Source: Planctomycetota bacterium
Lineage (GTDB): Bacteria; Planctomycetota; UBA1135; GCA-002686595
Length of the DNA stretch: 11,522 bases
Direction of reading: 5' to 3'
Assembly: GCA_022447405.1 (NCBI GenBank)
Contig: JAKVCE010000042.1
Coordinates: 1-11,522, forward strand
Below, one piece after another: positions 1-6,034 of the stretch. The translations under genes and the position numbers were made by a program. Positions within the stretch are counted from its first letter, which is position 1. Every line of letters starts with the position of its first letter. The notes below the pieces were generated by a model. That model did not search any database. It worked only from the letters and a program-made list of their open reading frames with translations, and was not told where the DNA came from.

Positions 1-2
1 AC

Positions 3-1100
3 TGGGTCTACAAGACCATGCGCGGCGTCGACATGGGCTACTGCTGGTTGGGTCTCTCCCAAGATCTCGGCGACCCCACCTACGCCGAGCCCTCAGGGGG
101 CTGGTTCTGGGTCGACGGGACCCCGCTCTCCTACGCGAACTGGCACGCGGGCGAGCCGAACAACTCAGGTGCCACGGAGCACTACGCTGGCTTCTGGCAG
201 GCCGGCCAATGGAACGACTACCGGATCGATGACGCCGCCGCCTCGAGGTATGTCATCGAGTTCGACACGCCCCTCCCGGTCAAGAACCCGAGCAACAGAC
301 ACCACTACGTCGGCGTCAGCGCCAGCGCCACTTGGGAGGAGGCCAAGCTGCACGCGGAGAGCATGTCCTTCCTCGGAGCGCAGGGTCACCTCGCCACCTT
401 CGACGATCTGGCCGAGGACCAGTGGGCCCACCAGAGCGTCGGCGCTGGGATCGGGAACGCATGGATCGGGCTGTGGCAAGATCACAGCGACCCCAACTAC
501 GTCGAGCCCGGAGGCGGCTGGGGCTGGATCGACGGGACCCCGCTCAATTACACCCACTGGGGTGTAAGCGAGCCGAACGACACCTTCGCGGAGGACCACT
601 GCGCTCAGCTCTCGTCCGGGGAGTGGAACGACTTCCAGTCTGGCAACTCAAACGTCCAGGGCTTCATCGTCGAGTTCGACACCACGCTCCCCGTGGAGTA
701 CACGCCCACGGGACACCACTACCTCGCGGTCTCGGAGCAGGTCCCTTGGAGCGTCGCCGACGAGTACGCGCGCTCCTTGACCTACCAGGGTGTGCAGGGC
801 CACCTCGCCACCCTCGCAGACCCCGCTGAGGACGCCTGGGTCTACAACGTGCTCTCTGGTGGCAGCCTGGGAAACGCCTGGCTCGGGCTGGTCCAAGACC
901 TCGCTGACCCCAACTACTCCGAGCCCGCCGGGGCCTGGGGATGGGTGGACGGGACCCCCTTCACCTACACGAACTGGCGGGCGAACGAGCCCAACGACAC
1001 CTGGGGTGACGAAGACTTCGGCGGCTACTACAGCGGCAGCCAGTGGAATGACTACCGACCCCAAGACGCCACGGTCCCCAGCTACGTGGTCGAGTTCGAC
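3..1100 (+). repeat. Tandem repeats of about 139 codons (lectin-like units)
   Basis: The three lectin-like units are spaced 139 codons apart, judged by the EPN motif at residues 46, 185 and 324 (counting from the ATG at 18). The first unit is cut by the window edge; the other two span about 300-680 and 714-1100. At DNA level the best-kept part is the GACGGGACCCC core encoding D-G-T-P, near 115, 531 and 949. The units have diverged enough that recent duplication is unlikely. Confidence 0.85.
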
Positions 1101-1565
1101 AACTACCCAGCGACCATCCTCTGTCATGGCGACGGCTCAGGGTCTCTCTGCCCGTGCAGCAACACCGGCGTCACGGGCGAAGGCTGCGCGAACTCCACGG
1201 GCGCTGGCGCGCGCCTGGTGACGGCCGGGACCCCCGGGCTCTCGGCCTCCTCCTTCACCCTGGTGGCGACGGGGCTCCCTGCGAACCAGCCGGGGCTCTT
1301 CTTCCAGGGCAACAACGCCATCAACGCAGGACTCGGCGTCCAGTTCGGTGACGGGCTGCGCTGCGTGGGTGGCGCTGCCAAGCGCCTCCAGCTCGTCCTG
1401 AGCGACAGCACGGGCACATCCCAGACGACGGTCAACATCGGCGCTGTCGGTCAGGTCGCGCCCGGTGACCTGCGCCGCTACCAGCTCTGGTACAGCGACG
1501 CGAACACGCCCTGCGGTGGCATGTTCAACCTCTCGAACGCCGCCGAGATCACCTGGCAACCCTGA
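3..1565 (+). CDS. Secreted tandem C-type-lectin-like protein (5' end outside the window)
   Basis: Probably a secreted or surface carbohydrate-binding protein. The frame is open to the left edge (W-V-Y-K-T precedes the first ATG at 18) and this matches the inside of a repeat (compare AEDAWVYN later), so the real start lies upstream and the ATG at 18 is internal. Numbering from that ATG, there are three lectin-like units: a partial one to about residue 83, then 95-221 and 233-361. Each carries W-x-D-G-T-P, E-P-N (46-48, 185-187, 324-326), W-N-D (65-67, 203-205, 343-345) and a closing EFD (81-83, 219-221, 359-361). In animal C-type lectins EPN and WND bind Ca2+ and mannose-type sugars. The usual disulfide cysteines are almost absent, as is common in bacterial versions. 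Residues 369-515 form a separate C-terminal domain with cysteines at 369, 378, 380 and 390, a style I recall from planctomycete exported proteins. The ligand is unknown. The gene ends 3 nt from the convergent dapD. Confidence 0.88.
   Translation, partial: WVYKTMRGVDMGYCWLGLSQDLGDPTYAEPSGGWFWVDGTPLSYANWHAGEPNNSGATEHYAGFWQAGQWNDYRIDDAAASRYVIEFDTPLPVKNPSNRHHYVGVSASATWEEAKLHAESMSFLGAQGHLATFDDLAEDQWAHQSVGAGIGNAWIGLWQDHSDPNYVEPGGGWGWIDGTPLNYTHWGVSEPNDTFAEDHCAQLSSGEWNDFQSGNSNVQGFIVEFDTTLPVEYTPTGHHYLAVSEQVPWSVADEYARSLTYQGVQGHLATLADPAEDAWVYNVLSGGSLGNAWLGLVQDLADPNYSEPAGAWGWVDGTPFTYTNWRANEPNDTWGDEDFGGYYSGSQWNDYRPQDATVPSYVVEFDNYPATILCHGDGSGSLCPCSNTGVTGEGCANSTGAGARLVTAGTPGLSASSFTLVATGLPANQPGLFFQGNNAINAGLGVQFGDGLRCVGGAAKRLQLVLSDSTGTSQTTVNIGAVGQVAPGDLRRYQLWYSDANTPCGGMFNLSNAAEITWQP
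1122..1562 (+). other. C-terminal Cys-cluster domain of the lectin protein
   Basis: This codes for about 147 residues after the last lectin unit. It begins with C-H-G-D-G-S-G, has cysteines at 369, 378, 380 and 390 (two as C-P-C), a Gly/Asn/Ser-rich stretch, then a beta-rich part ending in ITWQP, with further cysteines at 449 and 499. I recall the same opening (GDGSG..CPC.N....GC.NS.GAGA) at the ends of many unrelated exported planctomycete proteins, which would suit a sorting or attachment domain. The function is not established here. Confidence 0.5.
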
Positions 1566-1568
1566 GGC

Positions 1569-2348
1569 TCAGCGCAGCGCGTCTTCTAAGGCGGTGCGCG
1601 CGTCAGTCCCTTCGTCGCGGTACTTGACGATCACGGCGCAGGCCGCGCTCAAGCCTTGGGCGCGCGCGAACTCAGAGTCGAGGGCGCGCACGCCGGGGAC
1701 GACGACGGCGCCAGCTGGGACCTGGAGCGGCTCGTCGGGGGTGCCTGTGAGCTGGGTCTCGCTCACCAGGTCGAAGAGCGGCGTGGTCGCAGTGAGGACG
1801 ACGCCGGAGGCGAGGACAGCGCCGGCGCCGACGAGGACCCCCTCGTAGAGACCAGTGTTCCCGCCGAGGAAGGCGCCGTCTTCGACGATCACGGGCCGCG
1901 CGCCGGCGGGCTCGAGGACGCCACCGACCTGGCAGGCGGCTGAGACGTGGACGCCGCTCCCGACCTGGGCGCAGGTGCCGACGAGGGCGTGGCTGTCGAC
2001 CATGGTGCCTTCGCCGACGTAGGCGCCGACGTTGATGTACATGGGCGGCATGCAGACGACGCCTTTGCCGACGTAGCTCCCGCGCCGGATGGCGGAGCCG
2101 CCGGGGACGACGCGCACACCGTCGTCGGCGGTGAAGCGCCGGACAGGGAGAGCGGCCTTGTCGCGGAACATCCGCGCGCCCTCGGTCGCCTCCAGCCCCT
2201 GCTCCACGATCTCGCTCTCGCGGAAGACGTCGAGGATGGCCTCCTTGACCCAGGCGTGGACGACCCAGCCGCCCGCGCCGTCGGGCTCGGCGGCCCGGAC
2301 CTCTCCCCGCTCGAGGGCGTCGAGGAGTTCTTCCCCTTGGAGGGTCAT
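1569..2348 (-). CDS. dapD: Tetrahydrodipicolinate N-succinyltransferase (DapD)
   Basis: Cytoplasmic enzyme of the succinylase branch of lysine/meso-diaminopimelate synthesis. It transfers succinyl from succinyl-CoA to tetrahydrodipicolinate, giving N-succinyl-2-amino-6-ketopimelate. The 259-residue length is close to the family's roughly 270. Residues 1-75 match the N-terminal helical part. From about 85 to 220 there is a left-handed beta-helix of hexapeptide repeats, including P-P-M-Y-I-N-V-G-A-Y (101-110), E-G-T-M-V-D (113-118), G-G-V-L-E-P (142-147) and a C-A-V-I-V-K strand near the end (237-242). D118 and E169 sit where the catalytic Asp and Glu of characterised DapD enzymes lie (in MVD and YEG). 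The GGNTGLYEG and VLTATTP segments resemble a variant subgroup more than the E. coli sequence. The ATG start overlaps the dapE stop as ATGA, with GGAGG 7 nt upstream. DapH (acetyltransferase) is the alternative, but the N-terminal part and dapE favour DapD. Confidence 0.93.
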   Translation of the reverse strand: MTLQGEELLDALERGEVRAAEPDGAGGWVVHAWVKEAILDVFRESEIVEQGLEATEGARMFRDKAALPVRRFTADDGVRVVPGGSAIRRGSYVGKGVVCMPPMYINVGAYVGEGTMVDSHALVGTCAQVGSGVHVSAACQVGGVLEPAGARPVIVEDGAFLGGNTGLYEGVLVGAGAVLASGVVLTATTPLFDLVSETQLTGTPDEPLQVPAGAVVVPGVRALDSEFARAQGLSAACAVIVKYRDEGTDARTALEDALR

Positions 2349-3364
2349 GAGCTGGCCTCCGCAACGCTGAGGAGGTCTTGTGCGAGGTTCGCGTACTCGG
2401 TCACGGCGAAGTCGAGGTCCTTCTTGGCCACCTTCTCTCCAGCGGTGTGTGCGTCGATGATCGCGCCCGGTCCCATGAGCACCGGCGTACCCCAGTTGGG
2501 CATGTGCGGCGCGTCGGTGCCGAAGGCGACGACCTGGGACTCGCGCCCTTCGGGGACGTGGAACTCAACGGGCGCGTATCCCTTCCAGCGCTCGGTGATC
2601 TCGACGTGATCGCCGAGGAGTCCTTCGAGTCGCGCCTCGACGACGTCTGGGTCTTCGACCGTTCGGAAGAGGGCCACCGCGCTCGCCTCGTCGGCGAAGA
2701 CGTTGGGCGCGATGCCGCCTTGGATGAGCCCGAGGTTGAGGTTGCCCTCGCCGAAGAGCGGGTGTGTCCCCCACTCCGAGGAGAGGACGCGCTGGCAGCA
2801 GCCGACGAGCTCGTGGATGGCGGAGGGTCCGCCAGCTTGAGAGCTGTGCCCGGGGACGCCCTTGGCGAGGAGGGTCGCCTTGTAGATCCCCTTGTGTCCG
2901 GCGCAGTAGGTGAGCCCGGTGGGCTCCCCGATGATCGTGTACTTCGGACTCCAAGGGTCGGCGAGGTGCCTGTTGGCGTGGGCAGCGCCGACGGAGTCGA
3001 TCTCTTCTCCGACGGTGAAGAGGAAGCCGACGCGGTCTTCGCCGCGCTTGAGGAGCTCCACCCCGGCGGCGATCTGGCTCACGGCCTGTCCCTTGGCGTC
3101 GCAAGACCCGCGCCCATAGATGAACTCGGAGTCTTCGCGGACCCCGAAGAAGGGCGGCACGGTGTCGAGGTGCGTGCAGAAGACGACCTCAGGGCTCCCT
3201 GCCCGCGCCAGCACATTGAAGCGCCCGGGCGCCACCTCTTGGCGCTCCACATCAAAACCCACCTCGGTGAGCTTCTTCGTGAGCGCGTCTCCATAGTCCC
3301 CCTCCTCACCCGTCACGGAGGGGATCTCGATCCAGTCAGAGAGGTCGCGGACGAGGTCGCTCAT
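2345..3364 (-). CDS. dapE: Succinyl-diaminopimelate desuccinylase (DapE, M20 metallopeptidase family)
   Basis: Cytoplasmic di-zinc hydrolase that would remove succinate from N-succinyl-LL-diaminopimelate, two steps after DapD. The protein is 339 residues from the chosen start. M20 signatures are in order: H65-x-D67 in a C-T-H-L-D-T-V-P motif, D89 in G-R-G-S-C-D-A-K-G, the E120-E121 pair (catalytic Glu plus ligand), E147 in I-I-G-E-P-T, a dimerisation-domain P-G-H-S motif (171-174), and H306 in D-A-H-T-A-G-E. The M20 family also holds ArgE and LysK, which look alike; the overlap with dapD decides for DapE. The frame stays open upstream to 3574, but those codons give low-complexity Arg/Pro-rich sequence unlike any M20 N-terminus, and the start at 3364 gives the normal M-S-D-L opening. 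There is no Shine-Dalgarno at 3364; instead TACACT lies 6 nt before the ATG, so the mRNA may be leaderless. Confidence 0.9.
   Translation of the reverse strand: MSDLVRDLSDWIEIPSVTGEEGDYGDALTKKLTEVGFDVERQEVAPGRFNVLARAGSPEVVFCTHLDTVPPFFGVREDSEFIYGRGSCDAKGQAVSQIAAGVELLKRGEDRVGFLFTVGEEIDSVGAAHANRHLADPWSPKYTIIGEPTGLTYCAGHKGIYKATLLAKGVPGHSSQAGGPSAIHELVGCCQRVLSSEWGTHPLFGEGNLNLGLIQGGIAPNVFADEASAVALFRTVEDPDVVEARLEGLLGDHVEITERWKGYAPVEFHVPEGRESQVVAFGTDAPHMPNWGTPVLMGPGAIIDAHTAGEKVAKKDLDFAVTEYANLAQDLLSVAEASS
2356..2360 (-). promoter_or_regulatory. Ribosome binding site of dapD inside dapE
   Basis: GGAGG on the minus strand, 7 nt before the dapD ATG and inside the last codons of dapE. With the ATGA overlap of stop and start at 2345-2348, this suggests translational coupling of the two enzymes. 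Confidence 0.7.
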
Positions 3365-3370
3365 GAACGG

Positions 3371-3398
3371 AGTGTACGAGAGCAGAGGCTCAGCCCAA
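3371..3398 (-). promoter_or_regulatory. Candidate promoter of dapE-dapD with the -10 box 6 nt from the ATG
   Basis: On the minus strand, TTGGGC (3393-3398), a 16-nt spacer and TACACT (3371-3376), followed by 6 nt and the dapE ATG. Transcription starting about 7 nt after the -10 would begin at the start codon. The -35 match is poor (TTG only); the -10 matches TANNNT. Confidence 0.4.
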
Positions 3399-3412
3399 AG
3401 GAGCGGGGCCCC

Positions 3413-3428
3413 CCAGCGTCTCCGCTGG
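3413..3428. repeat. Perfect 6-bp inverted repeat between dapE and the MMPL gene
   Basis: CCAGCG-TCTC-CGCTGG, a short perfect stem with a 4-nt loop. It sits about 15 nt upstream of the candidate dapE -35 and about 120 nt before the transporter ATG. It could be an operator or be chance in GC-rich DNA. The rest of the 184-nt divergent gap (3365-3548) shows no small gene and no convincing promoter for the transporter. Confidence 0.25.
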
Positions 3429-3548
3429 ATGGCCCGCGTTGGATTCAGTGGACCCCTTGAGGTTTCAGAGATGCGGGTAGCCGTTCGTGCTGTTGAGCAT
3501 TGCCAGAGCGGCAGAACTTGAGGACGATGGTCGAGAACGCCCGCCCCC

Positions 3549-5801
3549 ATGGACCTCCTCTCCCGCACCTTCACCAGGCGCCCCAGCCTCTTCCTCTACG
3601 TCGCGCTCAGCCTGTGCGCGCTGGCGCTGTGGGGTCTCCGGGATGTGCAGTTCTCCGAGTCTCCTCGTGAGCTCTTCCGCTCTGGAGACGAGACCTTCAC
3701 TGAGCTCGAGCGCCTCTACGAAGACTTCGGCGCGGACGACCGAGACTGCGTCGTCCTGATCGAGTCCGAGGACATCCTCTCGGAGCCCAACTGCGCCCTG
3801 ATCCGCGAGCTCGACGGCGCGCTCGCCGAGCTCGATGGAGTCGAGGAGGTCACGAGCATCGCTGACCTGGTCGTGCGGAGCGGTCTGCTCCCGAAGCCGA
3901 TCTTGCCCGCGGCGGACGCGACTGACGAGGAGCGCGACGCCGCGCGCGACGCCATCGAGGCTCACCCCTTGGGGAGAGACCAGCTCGTCGACCCAGAGTT
4001 CCTGTCGACCGTCCTCTTCGTGAAGCTCTACTCGGGCGAGCTCACCGTCGAGACGATGAACCCCATGATCGAGGGGATGGAGCGAGCGATCGAAGAGGCC
4101 GGCGCGCCCGCTGGCACGGAGATCACGCTCACGGGCATCCCTCCCCTGCGGGTCGCGATCTTCGGGACCATCAAGTCAGAGCAGCGCAAGCTCAGCCTGC
4201 TAGGGATGATCCTCTCCTTCGGGATCTCCTTCCTCCTCTTCCGCAGGCTGGGCCCAGTGCTCGTCGCGAGCCTGCCCTCCCTGCTCTCAGGGCTCTGGGC
4301 CGCGGGCATCGTCGGTTGGACGCAGATCCCCTTCGACATCCTCACGGCGCAGCTCCCGCTCCTCGTACAGATCATCGCGCTCTGTGACTCGGTCCACCTC
4401 ACCAACCACGTGCTGAAGAGGAGGGCGGCTGGCGACTCCCCGCGCGAGGCGGCCGCCTCCAGCCTGAAGCACCTCGGGAGCGCCTGCCTGCTCACCACCT
4501 TCACGACGGCCGTCGGCTTCCTCTCTCTCGTGGTCTCGCGCGCGGACGCCATCCAGAAGTTCGGGCTGCTCTTCGGCGTGTGCATCCTCGCCGCCTTCTT
4601 CGCGGTCGTGCTCCTGGTGCCCCTCTTCACGCTCGTCCTGCTGCGCAAGGAGACCGGCGCGCGCACCACCCAGCAAGAGCACAAGGTCCGCAGGGTCGTG
4701 GAGGCTTGCCTCCCCGCGCTCCTCAAGACGCCGCGCCTCACCTCCTTCTTCGGGCTCCTCATCACCGGCGGCTCCTGCGCCCTCGCGCTCTCCCTCGCTC
4801 CGGACAACCGCCTCGCAGAGTCGAGCCCGGAGGGACACCCCGCCACGGACGCGCTCTTCAAGATCGAGTCCCTCTACGGGGGGATGGTGTCTGCGACGGT
4901 GCGCGTTGACTGGCCGGAGGGCTTGGACCCAGCCGGGCCAGAGGTGCAAAGCGCCCTACGCGAAGCCAGCGAGGTCCTCGACGAGGTCGAGCTCTACCGC
5001 GGGAAGCTCTCCGTCATCGAGCTGCTCCCCCTGGTCCCTGGCAGAGAGCCTGCTGCAGGAGCTCCCGACTCACGCGTGAAGGTCCTCGAAGGGCTCGACA
5101 CCGAGGGCGCCCTCGCCTCGATCTGGCGGCCCGACCTCCGCTCCGCCCTCATCAATGTCCGCGTACCAGACCTGGAGAGCAGCGTCGTCGAGGCCGCGCA
5201 ATTGAGCGTGCAAGAGCGCCTCCAAGCCATCAGCCCGTCCTACCCCGGCTTCAAATTCCTCTTCACCGGCACCGGCGTCGTGGCGAGGAGCAACATCGAC
5301 ACGATCATCAAGGACCTCGCCCGCGGCCTCTTCATCGCGGCCTTGACGATCTTCATCGCGCTCACCCTCTTCCTGCGCTCCTGGCGCCTGGGGCTCTTGT
5401 CGCTCATCCCCAACATCCTCCCGCTCTCGATCACCGCAGCCGCGCTGGTCCTCTTCGATGAGCCCCTGCAGGTCTCAAGCGCGATCGCCTTCTCAGTCTG
5501 TCTGGGGATCGCCGTGGACGACACGATCCACTTCCTCCACCGCTGGCGTCGAGAGCGCGCGCTCTGCTCCACAGCCAGGGAGGCCGCGATCGAGACGAGC
5601 GTGGGCGTCGGGCTCCCCATCCTCGTGACCTCCTGCATCTTGACCGCGGGCTTCGCCGCGCTCTTGCCGAGCGTCGTCGCCACGACGCGCACCTTCGCCT
5701 GGATCGTCATCGGCGGGATCGGGACCGCCGTCGTGGCCGACATCCTCTTGCTGCCGGCGCTGCTCATCGCGACGGACTCCAAGAAGAGCGACGATCAATA
5801 G
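3549..5801 (+). CDS. RND superfamily transporter, MMPL/SSD type
   Basis: Inner-membrane transporter of the RND superfamily, presumably proton-driven and moving lipids or other hydrophobic compounds; the substrate cannot be read from the sequence. The 750 residues show the internal duplication of the family. In the first half TM1 is near 13-30, an extracytoplasmic domain covers about 31-210, and five TM segments lie in 215-365. In the second half TM7 is near 398-416, an ectodomain covers about 417-590, and five TM segments lie in 592-742. The two TM4-type acidic motifs are L-C-D-S-V-H-L-T-N-H (278-287) and V-D-D-T-I-H-F-L-H-R (656-665), where the Asp residues are expected to relay protons. An in-frame stop at 3519-3521 leaves ATG 3549 as the only possible ATG start; no Shine-Dalgarno precedes it. 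No periplasmic adaptor or outer-membrane channel gene is nearby, which suits a stand-alone lipid-type exporter. The 3' end overlaps slyX by 7 nt. Confidence 0.9.
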   Translation: MDLLSRTFTRRPSLFLYVALSLCALALWGLRDVQFSESPRELFRSGDETFTELERLYEDFGADDRDCVVLIESEDILSEPNCALIRELDGALAELDGVEEVTSIADLVVRSGLLPKPILPAADATDEERDAARDAIEAHPLGRDQLVDPEFLSTVLFVKLYSGELTVETMNPMIEGMERAIEEAGAPAGTEITLTGIPPLRVAIFGTIKSEQRKLSLLGMILSFGISFLLFRRLGPVLVASLPSLLSGLWAAGIVGWTQIPFDILTAQLPLLVQIIALCDSVHLTNHVLKRRAAGDSPREAAASSLKHLGSACLLTTFTTAVGFLSLVVSRADAIQKFGLLFGVCILAAFFAVVLLVPLFTLVLLRKETGARTTQQEHKVRRVVEACLPALLKTPRLTSFFGLLITGGSCALALSLAPDNRLAESSPEGHPATDALFKIESLYGGMVSATVRVDWPEGLDPAGPEVQSALREASEVLDEVELYRGKLSVIELLPLVPGREPAAGAPDSRVKVLEGLDTEGALASIWRPDLRSALINVRVPDLESSVVEAAQLSVQERLQAISPSYPGFKFLFTGTGVVARSNIDTIIKDLARGLFIAALTIFIALTLFLRSWRLGLLSLIPNILPLSITAAALVLFDEPLQVSSAIAFSVCLGIAVDDTIHFLHRWRRERALCSTAREAAIETSVGVGLPILVTSCILTAGFAALLPSVVATTRTFAWIVIGGIGTAVVADILLLPALLIATDSKKSDDQ

Positions 5802-6016
5802 TGCGGCGGCGGGTCGTCCTGCGGCGCGTCCCCTCCGGGATCGCCAGGTGACTCGACCTTGTCCTTGAGGTCCTCGAGCTTCTTCTCGAGCTTCTCGATC
5901 TGCCGCATCTGCTCGGCCACGACCGCGCTGAGCTCTTCGTGAGACTGCTCTTGGAATGCGGAGCGCGTCTCGAGGTCCGTGATCCGCTCGCTGTCGGGCT
6001 TGGGTCCGTTCGTCAT
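5795..6016 (-). CDS. slyX: SlyX family protein
   Basis: A 73-residue protein of the SlyX family, whose biochemical role is unknown. Residues 9-53 form a continuous heptad-rich coiled coil opening with R-I-T-D-L-E-T-R and A-F-Q-E-Q, the family signature. An acidic, Pro/Gly-rich tail follows and ends in P-P-P-H-Y, the typical SlyX C-terminus; the length also matches E. coli SlyX (about 72). It lies 18 nt downstream of the FG-GAP lipoprotein gene on the same strand, so probably in one operon. AGGAGG (6029-6034) is 12 nt before the ATG, longer than usual, while TATGGT (6023-6028) is exactly 6 nt before it and could be a -10 box for a leaderless transcript. The last 7 nt overlap the convergent transporter gene. 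Confidence 0.9.
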   Translation of the reverse strand: MTNGPKPDSERITDLETRSAFQEQSHEELSAVVAEQMRQIEKLEKKLEDLKDKVESPGDPGGDAPQDDPPPHY

Positions 6017-6022
6017 GGGGGC

Positions 6023-6034
6023 ACCATACCTCCT
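6023..6034 (-). promoter_or_regulatory. slyX start region: AGGAGG plus TATGGT
   Basis: On the minus strand AGGAGG (6029-6034) is directly followed by TATGGT (6023-6028), then 6 nt and the slyX ATG. The first is a Shine-Dalgarno at a long 12-nt spacing; the second fits a TANNNT -10 box placed for leaderless transcription, as at dapE and the DUF1028 gene. No clear -35 is visible. The sequence alone cannot choose between the two readings, and both could operate. Confidence 0.4.

Noticed and set aside
2378..3460. A 360-residue open frame on the plus strand, antisense to dapE.
   Set aside because: It mirrors dapE, whose M20 motifs are intact; the antisense translation is acidic and low in complexity, with no family resemblance. 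Long antisense frames are common in GC-rich genes.
3451..3460. GACCCCTTGA here and GACCCTTTGA at 9114-9123, a shared 10-mer upstream of two plus-strand genes.
   Set aside because: It differs at one base, lies at different distances from the starts (89 and 43 nt), and no -10 follows at a fitting distance in either place.
3365..3574. An N-terminal extension of dapE to an upstream ATG at 3574.
   Set aside because: The added 70 residues are Arg/Pro-rich and unlike M20 N-termini, and would overlap the start of the divergent transporter gene. The start at 3364 gives the expected opening.
6013..6027. A four-codon ORF (ATG GTG CCC CCA TGA, minus) whose stop overlaps the slyX ATG, resembling a leader peptide.
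   Set aside because: The AGGAGG is only 1 nt from its ATG, too close for initiation, and the codons are not informative. The TATGGT more plausibly serves as a -10 box or is chance.
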